A stretch of 9,611 nucleotides of DNA, from assembly GCA_013153335.1 (NCBI GenBank), contig JAADEP010000074.1:1-9611 (forward strand). The letters run 5' to 3'. Shown here piece by piece: positions 1 to 5,630 of this stretch. The translations under genes were made by a program, and so were the position numbers. The DNA comes from Chloroflexota bacterium. Its GTDB lineage: Bacteria > Chloroflexota > Anaerolineae > Anaerolineales > DRMV01. Every line of letters begins with the position of its first letter. Positions within the stretch are counted from its first letter, which is position 1. Under the pieces are notes generated by a model, which was not told the origin of the DNA, made no database searches, and saw only the letters and a list, made by a program, of their open reading frames with translations.

Positions 1-109
1 ACGAACACGATGGTGCGGAAAAGCCGCGCTCGGCCTTGCATCCCTCGAGCAAATGGAACGCTGGGCTAAAATTCGCTCATCCTCCATCCTCAAAGAAGCG
101 CTTTTCGAG

Positions 110-115
110 TACAAT
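110..115 (+). promoter_or_regulatory. Possible -10 element upstream of the response regulator
   Basis: TACAAT matches the sigma-70/sigma-A -10 consensus at 5 of 6 positions and sits 69 nt before the ATG at 185. The sequence 16-18 nt upstream (around 86-93) does not resemble TTGACA, so this is a weak call based on the -10 alone. Confidence 0.2.
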
Positions 116-154
116 AAAGTTAGCCCACCTAGGCGCGCTTGCACAACCCGCGTC

Positions 155-180
155 TAGGAGGATCGCTGCGACGTAGGAGG
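155..180 (+). promoter_or_regulatory. Duplicated Shine-Dalgarno sequence
   Basis: TAGGAGG occurs twice, at 155-161 and 174-180, exactly 19 nt apart. The second copy lies 4 nt before the ATG at 185 and fixes that start, although the spacing is shorter than usual. The first copy has no obvious start codon at normal distance. It may be a ribosome standby site, or it may belong to the end of an upstream reading frame, since its TAG is a stop in that frame. Confidence 0.5.
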
Positions 181-184
181 CCTT

Positions 185-1501
185 ATGCCACTCTTTCGGG
201 TGCTGATCGTGGAGGATCAGCGGGATATCGCGCGCTTGATTCGGAACACCCTCGAGCTCGAAATGGGCGAGGTCCTGGATGTGGTGGACGTGCCCTCGGC
301 TGAAGAGGCGATCTTAGAGGTCGCTTCCAGGCCTCCCGATTTGATGATCGTGGATTTGGGGCTCCCGGGGCTGTCAGGGACGGAGTTGATTTGGCGCGTC
401 AAAGAGGCGTTGCCACATATCAAGTTCATCGTCATCACAGCCTGGGATGAAAGCCACGCGCAGCGCGCGGTGAAAAACCTACCGGTCCAAGGCGTATTCA
501 CCAAACCGCTCGACTTGCCGCAGCTGGTCCAGGTGGTGACCTCGACCCTGGGTCTGGACGAAACCCCAGCCGAAGCACCGAGCCTGTCCGAAGCCGAACC
601 TGAACCCGAGGCTGAGCTCGAGATCGAGCAGGAAGAGGCACCAGCCATCCCCGAGCCGGCTGACCTCTCACCCTGGGAAGCGACCGAACCCGAGCCGGAG
701 CCCAGCCTCGTCGAGCCCCAACCGCTCCTCGACGACGCGTCGATCTTTGCGGACGAAGACGCCGAGCCCTGGCCGGAACCTGAAGAAGAGGAGGAAGACG
801 AGGACGTCGCAGCGTCTTGGGAATCCGGCCCGCGCCTTTCGTACAGCGAAGCGCAAGCGCGCATCGGCGAGCTGCTGCAGCTGCTGAGCGATGACCTGCA
901 GGCCGAATCCGTCTTCTTGCTGGCCGAACACGGTCAGGTCGTGTATTCGGTGGACTACCAACACGACCTGCCCATCCTTGACCAACGCGCCAAGCTGCTC
1001 ATGCTGCACACCCAAGGGATCGGGTTGGCCCGCGGGCTCGGCATGGTCGAGCCCCGCTACTTCTGCTTGTTCGAAGGGCCTGACCGAGACTATTGCGTGG
1101 CCTCGGTGGCCGACTATTACTTACTTGTCGTGATTCAAGAGAAAGCCGCGGATCGCCCCCCGCTGGCCGACTACCTGCCCCGTCTGCGCGAAACCGTGAT
1201 CGAGATTCGCCGCATTTTGCAACGCCTGGGCGTGCTGGACGAATATGGGCGCATGACCAGCCCCTTGGGCGAGAGCGAAGACGAGCTCGAACTCGCGGGC
1301 CTGGCGCCGGATGAATGGAGTGAGAACGGCCTGGCCCTTCCCGACGAAGAGGCCCTGGCCGAAGCCGACACGTTTTGGGAGCAAGTCGACACCGAAGCCC
1401 CTGAGGTCGACGTGGTGAACCCCGAGGTGCTGTCCTTTGACGAAGCGCGGCGGCTCGGGCTCCTTCCCCAGACCGATTTGCTCGAGCCCGATGAAGAATA
1501 A
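185..1501 (+). CDS. Response regulator: REC domain + Roadblock/LC7-like domain
   Basis: A 438-residue cytoplasmic signalling protein. Residues 1-122 are a canonical receiver domain: acidic pair E10/D11, phospho-acceptor D57 in the segment LMIVDLGLPG, switch T85 and conserved K107 followed by P108, so phosphorylation should be possible. Residues about 126-214 are a low-complexity linker rich in Glu, Asp and Pro. Residues about 222-345 follow the helix-strand-strand-helix-three-strand-helix order of the Roadblock/LC7 fold (strands near 242-257 and 298-323), a family known to regulate small GTPases such as MglA. Residues 346-438 form a second very acidic tail ending with the helix-like segment LSFDEARRLGLLP. 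There is no DNA-binding output domain, so the output is probably a protein-protein contact. No sensor kinase or GTPase is in the window. The receiver call is firm; the Roadblock call rests on fold pattern and could be another PAS/GAF-like alpha-beta domain. Confidence 0.85.
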   Translation: MPLFRVLIVEDQRDIARLIRNTLELEMGEVLDVVDVPSAEEAILEVASRPPDLMIVDLGLPGLSGTELIWRVKEALPHIKFIVITAWDESHAQRAVKNLPVQGVFTKPLDLPQLVQVVTSTLGLDETPAEAPSLSEAEPEPEAELEIEQEEAPAIPEPADLSPWEATEPEPEPSLVEPQPLLDDASIFADEDAEPWPEPEEEEEDEDVAASWESGPRLSYSEAQARIGELLQLLSDDLQAESVFLLAEHGQVVYSVDYQHDLPILDQRAKLLMLHTQGIGLARGLGMVEPRYFCLFEGPDRDYCVASVADYYLLVVIQEKAADRPPLADYLPRLRETVIEIRRILQRLGVLDEYGRMTSPLGESEDELELAGLAPDEWSENGLALPDEEALAEADTFWEQVDTEAPEVDVVNPEVLSFDEARRLGLLPQTDLLEPDEE

Positions 1502-1586
1502 GACGGCCCGAACAACCGGCTGAACCGTCCCGCGAGGTCCGCACGTCCGCGGCCCGACGCGAACCTTCTACAGGAGGCTAAGAACC

Positions 1587-2150
1587 ATGCTCGATGTCAC
1601 CGAACTGCGCAAGGGCGTCACCTTTGAGCTGGATGGACGGGTGTATCGGGTGCTGGAATACCATCACCACAAGCCAGGCCGCGGGAAGGCCATCATCCGG
1701 GTGAAGGCGCGCGACCTGCAATCCGGCGCCATTGTGGAGCGCACCTTCCCGTCGGGGAACCAGGTCAAAGAGGTCAATCTCGACCACCACGAAGCGCAGT
1801 ACCTCTACAACGACGGCCAGGATTACTACTTCATGGACATGGAGACCTACGAGCAATACGCCATCCCGGCCGAGGTCTTGGGCGACGCGGTGTATTACCT
1901 CAAAGAAGGCATGCCGGTTAAAGTGACCTTCCTCAAAGGCCGGCCCCTCGACATTGAGTTGCCCATCACCGTGGATATGGAAGTGGTGGAAGCGGAGGTC
2001 GCGGTCAAGGGCGATACTGCCACCGGGCTCACGAAAAAGGTCACAACCGAAACCGGGCTCAAAATCGAAGTGCCGCACTTCATCCAGGCCGGCGATGTGA
2101 TTCGGGTGGATACACGCACAGGGAAGTACGTAACCCGCGTCAAACGCTAA
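1587..2150 (+). CDS. efp: Translation elongation factor P
   Basis: A 187-residue EF-P, full length for the family. It binds ribosomes stalled between the P and E sites and promotes peptide-bond formation at polyproline stretches. Three beta-barrel domains are visible: the KOW-like domain I (about 1-63), OB domain II (about 64-127) and C-terminal OB domain III (about 129-187). Domain III carries the family signature TETGLKIEVPHFIQAGDVI. The domain I loop that reaches the peptidyl-transferase centre reads HHKPGRGKAI, so the tip residue equivalent to E. coli Lys34 is Arg32. A strong AGGAGG at 1572-1577 with 9 nt spacing fixes the ATG. The gene lies 85 nt after the response regulator and only 3 nt before the methyltransferase gene, suggesting co-expression with the latter. 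Confidence 0.97.
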   Translation: MLDVTELRKGVTFELDGRVYRVLEYHHHKPGRGKAIIRVKARDLQSGAIVERTFPSGNQVKEVNLDHHEAQYLYNDGQDYYFMDMETYEQYAIPAEVLGDAVYYLKEGMPVKVTFLKGRPLDIELPITVDMEVVEAEVAVKGDTATGLTKKVTTETGLKIEVPHFIQAGDVIRVDTRTGKYVTRVKR

Positions 2151-2153
2151 CCC

Positions 2154-2795
2154 ATGGCGGATGCCAGCCCAACGGGCCAGCCGCGCATCCTCAAATGCAC
2201 CAACCCCGCGTGCGGGCTTCGCTTTCCTGACCCGCGCGGACAAGTGGACCGCTGTCCTCGTTGTGGGGCAGCGGTTTTGTTCGTTGCCGCGCAGCCGGCC
2301 ATCCCCCCAGAACCCCGCACCCCACCCCAACCTTTGCCGCGGACCCGCGCGGTCCTGCTCGACAACCTCCGCAGCGCGTGGAACGTGGGTGCGATCTTCC
2401 GCATTGCCGACGCGGCCGGGTATGGTCACCTTTACCTCACCGGCATCACCCCGACGCCGCCGCATCCCAACGTGGCCAAAGTCGCGTTAGGGGCCGAGGC
2501 CAGCGTGGCCTGGTCCTACCATCCCGACGCGGTGGCCCTGGCGCAGACCCTCCGCGCCCAAGGGTGGACGCTATGGGCGCTGGAGGTCGTGCCCGAGGCC
2601 GAACCCCTGCCCGTAGGCCAACCCGTGCCCGAGGAACCCTGGGCCTGGCTCATCGGGCACGAGGTGACCGGGCTCGACCCCGATCTCCTCGCGCTCGCGC
2701 ATCGGGTATGGGCCTTGCCGATGCACGGACGGAAACGCTCCCTGAACGCGGCCATGGCCTTCGCGGCCGCGGCCTACCGGGTGGCCGCGCGCTAA
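2154..2795 (+). CDS. Zinc-ribbon SpoU/TrmH-family RNA 2'-O-methyltransferase
   Basis: A 213-residue predicted SAM-dependent methyltransferase acting on the ribose 2'-OH of tRNA or rRNA; the exact target cannot be told from sequence. Residues 15-38 form a four-cysteine zinc ribbon (C15, C20, C34, C37). A proline-rich linker (about 48-62) leads to a compact SPOUT domain with the three SpoU motifs: motif 1 with N77, G79 and R83; motif 2 with G168, E170 and G173 (LIGHEVTGLD); motif 3 with P189, M190, G192, S196, L197 and N198. The central segment KVALGAEASVAW resembles a common subfamily of small SpoU proteins. The ATG is 3 nt after the efp stop with no Shine-Dalgarno of its own, so translation is probably coupled to efp. 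A later start would remove the zinc ribbon. No terminator follows with a T tract. Confidence 0.9.
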   Translation: MADASPTGQPRILKCTNPACGLRFPDPRGQVDRCPRCGAAVLFVAAQPAIPPEPRTPPQPLPRTRAVLLDNLRSAWNVGAIFRIADAAGYGHLYLTGITPTPPHPNVAKVALGAEASVAWSYHPDAVALAQTLRAQGWTLWALEVVPEAEPLPVGQPVPEEPWAWLIGHEVTGLDPDLLALAHRVWALPMHGRKRSLNAAMAFAAAAYRVAAR

Positions 2796-2940
2796 GCCCT
2801 CAGCCTGACGCAACCCAACGAGCGGCCTGCGAGAGACGACGCGGGCCCGCGCCCCCAAATCCCCCACGGACAAGAACAAAACGCCCAACGATCGCAGCGC
2901 CATGCTCCGCGCTCAGAGCCTGACGTTTGTCACTTGCCGG
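2796..2940. other. Intergenic, no gene seen
   Basis: This stretch between the methyltransferase stop and the cyd promoter region has no credible open frame. It contains a perfect 12-bp palindrome CGCGGGCCCGCG at 2840-2851 and a short AGCGC/GCGCT dyad (2896-2900 with 2909-2913). Neither is followed by a T run, so I do not call a terminator. Confidence 0.6.
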
Positions 2941-2943
2941 AGT

Positions 2944-2973
2944 TTGTGAAGCGAGGTACAAAGGCTATAGAAT
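2944..2973 (+). promoter_or_regulatory. Predicted cydAB promoter
   Basis: The best sigma-A-type pair before cydA is TTGTGA (2944-2949, 4 of 6 matches to TTGACA) and TAGAAT (2968-2973, 5 of 6 matches to TATAAT), separated by 18 nt. Transcription would start near 2980, inside the first box of the operator array, which suits repression by a bound protein. The TTGACC of the operator boxes at 2975 or 2994 could instead act as -35 elements, but the matching -10 positions are poor. Confidence 0.4.
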
Positions 2974-3030
2974 CTTGACCAGTTTAGTCAAGGTTGACCA
3001 TATGTGTCAAGGTTGATAAATCTGGTCAAG
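2974..3030 (+). promoter_or_regulatory. Triple 17-bp dyad operator array upstream of cydAB
   Basis: Three dyads follow each other on an exact 19-bp period, separated by GG. Box 1 is TTGAC (2975-2979), 7 nt, GTCAA (2987-2991). Box 2 is TTGAC (2994-2998), 7 nt, GTCAA (3006-3010). Box 3 is TTGAT (3013-3017), 7 nt, GTCAA (3025-3029). The 7-nt centres differ, so the arms are what is conserved. Box 1 extends to a 6-bp arm (CTTGAC/GTCAAG). The same array can be read as 11-bp direct repeats GTCAAGGTTGA at 2987 and 3006. The array starts 2 nt after the predicted -10 and ends 55 nt before the cydA ATG. It is most simply a cooperative site for a dimeric transcription factor controlling cydAB. The arms and spacing match neither FNR (TTGAT-N4-ATCAA) nor Rex (TTGTGAA-type) sites, so the regulator is unidentified. 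Confidence 0.8.
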
Positions 3031-3072
3031 AATTGGCCGTCGTCAGTTCCGCGTTCTCGATCCTCGTCTCGC

Positions 3073-3077
3073 GGAGG
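3073..3077 (+). promoter_or_regulatory. Ribosome binding site fixing the cydA start
   Basis: GGAGG lies 7 nt before the ATG at 3085. It supports that ATG over the in-frame upstream ATG at 3004, which falls inside operator box 2, lacks a Shine-Dalgarno, and would add 27 residues not expected in CydA. Confidence 0.8.
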
Positions 3078-3084
3078 TTGTGCC

Positions 3085-4446
3085 ATGGACGCCCTATCCT
3101 TAGCCCGCTGGCAGTTCGCTGCCACAACCATTTACCATTTCTTCTTCGTGCCCTTGACCTTGGGCCTTTCGCTCTTTGTCGCGCTCCTCGAAACCCAATA
3201 CGTACGGAGCGGCAACGAAATCTACCGTCGCATGGCCAAGTTTTGGGGCAACATCTTCCTCATCAACTTTGCCCTGGGCGTGGTCACCGGCCTGGTGCAA
3301 GAGTTCCAGTTTGGCATGAATTGGTCCGAATACAGCCGCTTTATGGGCGATATCTTCGGCGCGCCCTTGGCTATTGAAGCTTTGCTCGCCTTCTACATGG
3401 AGTCCACCTTCATCGGCGTGTGGGTCTTTGGTTGGAATAAGTTGCCCAAGAAGGTGCATTTGGCCTCCGCGTGGCTGGTCGCGCTGGGGTCGAACATCTC
3501 CTCGTTTTGGATCTTGGTCGCCAATTCCTTCATGCAACGCCCCACCGGGTATCGCCTGGACCCCGAGACCGGGCGCGCGCTGATGGCCGATTTCTTCGCG
3601 CTCGTCACCAACCCCAACGTGTTCTATCAATTCACGCACGTCATCACAGCTGGCATCGCGATGGCAGGCTTTGTGGTCATGGGCTTCAGCGCCTGGCACC
3701 TCTTACGCAAACACCAGCTCGATTTCTTCCGCACTTCGTTCCGCTGGGCCGCGTGGTACGGCTTGATCGGCTCCCTTTTGGTCGGGACTATCGGGCATTA
3801 TCAAGGGCAATTCTTGGTGCGCGAACAGCCCATGAAAATGGCCGCAGCCGAAGCGCTCTGGGAAACCGAAGCCCCGGCCGCGTTCTCGCTGTTCGCGATC
3901 CCCGATTCCGAGGCACGGACCAATCGCCTGGATATCCGCATTCCCGCGCTGCTTTCCTTCCTGGCCCACAATGACTTCTCCAGTCCGGTGGTGGGCATCA
4001 ACGACCTCGAAAAGCAGTTCATCGAGCAGTACGGCCCGGGCGACTATATCCCGCCCGTGGGCCTGGACTACTGGTCGTTCCGCATCATGGTGTATTCGGG
4101 ATTGCTCATGATCGGGTTGGCCGCGCTGGCGGTCTACTATAAGCGTCCCGAGGAGCACCCGCGCTTCCTCAAGACCATGATGTGGGCCACGATTTTGCCC
4201 TATCTAGGCGTAACCTTCGGTTGGGTGATGGCCGAAACCGGGCGCTGGCCGTGGATCGTGTACGGTCTGCTCAAGATCGAGGACGCGGTTTCGCCCAACG
4301 TCCCTGCGAGCAGCGTGCTGTTCTCCATGACCGCGCTGACCATCCTCTACCTCATCCTGGCCATCATCGGCGTTGGCCTGGCGCTCCGATACGGCCTGCG
4401 TTACGACGGATACGCTCGCGACGAATCCCGTTCAGCGGCTTACTAA
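3085..4446 (+). CDS. cydA: Cytochrome bd-type quinol oxidase subunit I
   Basis: A 453-residue multi-pass inner-membrane protein that oxidises quinol and carries the hemes of the bd oxidase. The N-terminus (MDALSLARWQF, then YHFFFVPLTLGL) is typical. Heme and proton-path residues align with E. coli CydA: H18 (H19), E98 and E106 (E99, E107), H185 in YQFTHVITAG (H186, heme b558), R333 and M335 in WSFRIMV (R391, M393) and E384 in MAETGRWPW (E445). Quinol-loop residues K251 and E256 match K252 and E257. The protein is about 70 residues shorter than E. coli CydA (522), and the missing part is the C-terminal half of the Q-loop, so this is the short-Q-loop class known from Geobacillus. cydB follows after 16 nt. 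Whether heme d or only heme b is used cannot be told from sequence. Confidence 0.97.
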   Translation: MDALSLARWQFAATTIYHFFFVPLTLGLSLFVALLETQYVRSGNEIYRRMAKFWGNIFLINFALGVVTGLVQEFQFGMNWSEYSRFMGDIFGAPLAIEALLAFYMESTFIGVWVFGWNKLPKKVHLASAWLVALGSNISSFWILVANSFMQRPTGYRLDPETGRALMADFFALVTNPNVFYQFTHVITAGIAMAGFVVMGFSAWHLLRKHQLDFFRTSFRWAAWYGLIGSLLVGTIGHYQGQFLVREQPMKMAAAEALWETEAPAAFSLFAIPDSEARTNRLDIRIPALLSFLAHNDFSSPVVGINDLEKQFIEQYGPGDYIPPVGLDYWSFRIMVYSGLLMIGLAALAVYYKRPEEHPRFLKTMMWATILPYLGVTFGWVMAETGRWPWIVYGLLKIEDAVSPNVPASSVLFSMTALTILYLILAIIGVGLALRYGLRYDGYARDESRSAAY

Positions 4447-4462
4447 AAGCAGGAGGGCTGCC

Positions 4463-5464
4463 ATGGACCTCAATACGGTGTGGTTTCTGCTGATCACCAT
4501 TTTGTTCATCGGCTTTTTCTTCCTGGAAGGCTTCGATTACGGCGTGGGCATGTTGTTGCCCTGGTTGGGCAAAACCGATGAGGAACGCCGCGCCATCCTG
4601 CAGAGCATCGGCCCGGTCTGGGATAGCAACGAGGTTTGGATGATCACCGCCGGCGGCGCGTTGTTCGCGGCCTTCCCCCAGGTGTATGCCACGCTCTTTA
4701 GCGGTGCGTACCTGGCCCTGGTGCTCATGCTCATGGCCTTGATCGTGCGCGGCGTCGCGTTTGAATTTCGGAACAAACGGCCCGAGCGCTCGTGGCGCGA
4801 GACCTGGGACTGGCTCGCGTTCGCGGGTTCGCTGACCGCGGCCTTTTTGTGGGGCGTGGTGGTGGGCAACTTGATGCGGGGGATGGCCATCGATCAGGAC
4901 ATGTACTACTGGGGCGGCTTGCTCCCGCTGCTCAATCCCTTCGCGCTTTGGGCAGGGCTCACGTTCGTCGCGCTCTTTGTGATGCACGGCGCGAACTATC
5001 TGGCCTTGCGCACCACAGGCGCGCTGCTCGAACGCGTGAAAGCCGCGGCCTTCAAGGCCTGGTTCGTCGCGTTGGGCATCACGGTGGTATTCGTGCTGTG
5101 GGCCTACGTCGCAACCGACATCCTGACCCACGGCGGTTTGGTGCCCGCGATTTTGGCCGCGCTCGCGTTGCTCGCGGTCGGGTACTTCCAACGCCAAGAC
5201 GCGTGGGGCAAGGCCTTTGTGAGCAGCGCGCTGACCATCGTCTTCGCCACGGTCATGGTTTTCGCGGGGCTGTACCCGCGCATTCTGATTTCCACCATCA
5301 AGCCCGAATACAGCCTGACCATTTACAACGCCGCGTCATCGCCTTACACCCTCAAGGTGATGACCATCGTCGCGCTGATCTTCGTTCCCATTGTGCTGAT
5401 TTATGTCGGATGGACGTATTGGGTCTTCCGCGGCCGGGTGACCGGCAAGGATATCGCGTACTAA
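4463..5464 (+). CDS. cydB: Cytochrome bd-type quinol oxidase subunit II
   Basis: A 333-residue multi-pass membrane partner of CydA. Family hallmarks are present: GFDYGVGML with D25 (E. coli D29), VWDSNEVWMITAGGALFAAFP with W53 and D54 (E. coli D58, cation/proton path), GVVVGNLMRG, MHGANYLALRTTG, and near the C-terminus a YP segment followed by LTIYNAASSPYTLKVMT. It is somewhat shorter than E. coli CydB (379). AGGAGG at 4451-4456 with 6 nt spacing fixes the ATG; an in-frame ATG at 4373 lies inside cydA and is rejected. The 16-nt gap to cydA indicates one transcript. No small CydX-like frame is evident between cydB and the terminator at 5522-5553. Confidence 0.97.
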   Translation: MDLNTVWFLLITILFIGFFFLEGFDYGVGMLLPWLGKTDEERRAILQSIGPVWDSNEVWMITAGGALFAAFPQVYATLFSGAYLALVLMLMALIVRGVAFEFRNKRPERSWRETWDWLAFAGSLTAAFLWGVVVGNLMRGMAIDQDMYYWGGLLPLLNPFALWAGLTFVALFVMHGANYLALRTTGALLERVKAAAFKAWFVALGITVVFVLWAYVATDILTHGGLVPAILAALALLAVGYFQRQDAWGKAFVSSALTIVFATVMVFAGLYPRILISTIKPEYSLTIYNAASSPYTLKVMTIVALIFVPIVLIYVGWTYWVFRGRVTGKDIAY

Positions 5465-5468
5465 CGCT

Positions 5469-5502
5469 GGTGCAGGGCGCTCCGAAACGGGCGTCCTGCA
5501 CC
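5469..5502 (+). other. Strong hairpin directly after cydB, without T tract
   Basis: GGTGCAGG (5469-5476) pairs perfectly with CCTGCACC (5495-5502). The interior can continue pairing (GCGC with GCGT using one G-T wobble, then CCG-AAA-CGG) with a single bulged T, giving a stem of about 15 bp starting 5 nt past the stop codon. No T run follows, so it is unlikely to terminate alone. It may protect the cydAB mRNA 3' end or act as a pause site ahead of the terminator 20 nt downstream. Confidence 0.6.
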
Positions 5503-5521
5503 GCCGACCTCCTCCAGCACA

Positions 5522-5553
5522 GGGCGAAGGCCCGCAGGGCTTTCGCCCTTTTT
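5522..5553 (+). terminator. Intrinsic terminator of cydAB
   Basis: GGGCGAAGGCCC (5522-5533) and GGGCTTTCGCCC (5537-5548) form a 12-bp stem with one G-U pair and a GCA loop, followed at once by TTTTT (5549-5553). This is a textbook Rho-independent terminator. It lies between cydB and cydDC, which points to separate or attenuated expression of the transporter. The following stretch, 5554-5630, is very GC-rich and shows no recognisable promoter. Confidence 0.9.
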
Positions 5554-5630
5554 ACCGTGCGGACCGGTTCTGCCCGGCCCAGGCGACCGCGGCCCCGCGG
5601 ACGTGCAGCCCCTCCCCTCGAGGCGTAACC

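Larger units (their letters stand above)
1..184 (+). other. Upstream leader; possible 3' end of a preceding gene
   Basis: No gene can be called confidently here. One + frame is open from position 2 to a TAG at 155-157 (about 51 codons) and includes a plausible helical stretch, EQMERWAKIRSSSILKEALF. A second + frame is open to a TAG at 174-176, so openness alone proves little. GC at third codon positions in the first frame is only about 55%, lower than in the clear genes of this window. If it is a real gene tail, the response regulator would follow after 27 nt as part of an operon. Two -10-like hexamers (TAAAAT 67-72, TACAAT 110-115) lie in the same stretch, each without a convincing -35 partner, so a promoter here is also possible. 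Confidence 0.2.

Noticed and set aside
217..864. 215-codon open frame on the - strand
   Set aside because: It is antisense to the response regulator, and its Ser-rich product is the complement of the acidic Glu/Pro codons. No ribosome site or recognisable domain.
1502..1529. GACGG/CCGTC hairpin after the response regulator
   Set aside because: Only 5 bp with an 18-nt loop and no T tract, so not a credible terminator.
1578..2465. 295-codon open frame on the - strand
   Set aside because: It is a shadow of efp and the methyltransferase, both of which are clearly real on the + strand; its His/Asp-rich product has no family features.
2840..2851. CGCGGGCCCGCG palindrome as a terminator of the methyltransferase gene
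   Set aside because: No loop and no following T run; a chance palindrome is likely in such GC-rich sequence.
2944..2950. TTGTGAA, resembling half of a Rex redox-sensor site
   Set aside because: The matching TTCACAA arm is missing, so it is only a half site; the motif is better used as part of the -35.
3013..3029. FNR/CRP-type box starting with TTGAT
   Set aside because: FNR sites are TTGAT-N4-ATCAA; here the spacing is 7 and the right arm is GTCAA, as in the neighbouring boxes.
2975..3029. Short CRISPR-like array
   Set aside because: Repeat and spacer units are far too short (19-bp period), and there are no cas genes. The layout fits an operator array.
3004..3084. N-terminal extension of CydA from the ATG at 3004
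   Set aside because: That ATG lies inside operator box 2, has no Shine-Dalgarno, and CydA proteins normally begin at the MDALSLARWQF-like segment.
4364..5197. 277-codon open frame on the - strand
   Set aside because: Antisense to the highly conserved cydB, with a hydrophilic low-complexity product typical of shadow frames in GC-rich membrane protein genes.
4792..5628. 278-codon + strand frame overlapping cydB and the terminator
   Set aside because: Out of frame with cydB, Arg-rich, and it reads through the intrinsic terminator hairpin.
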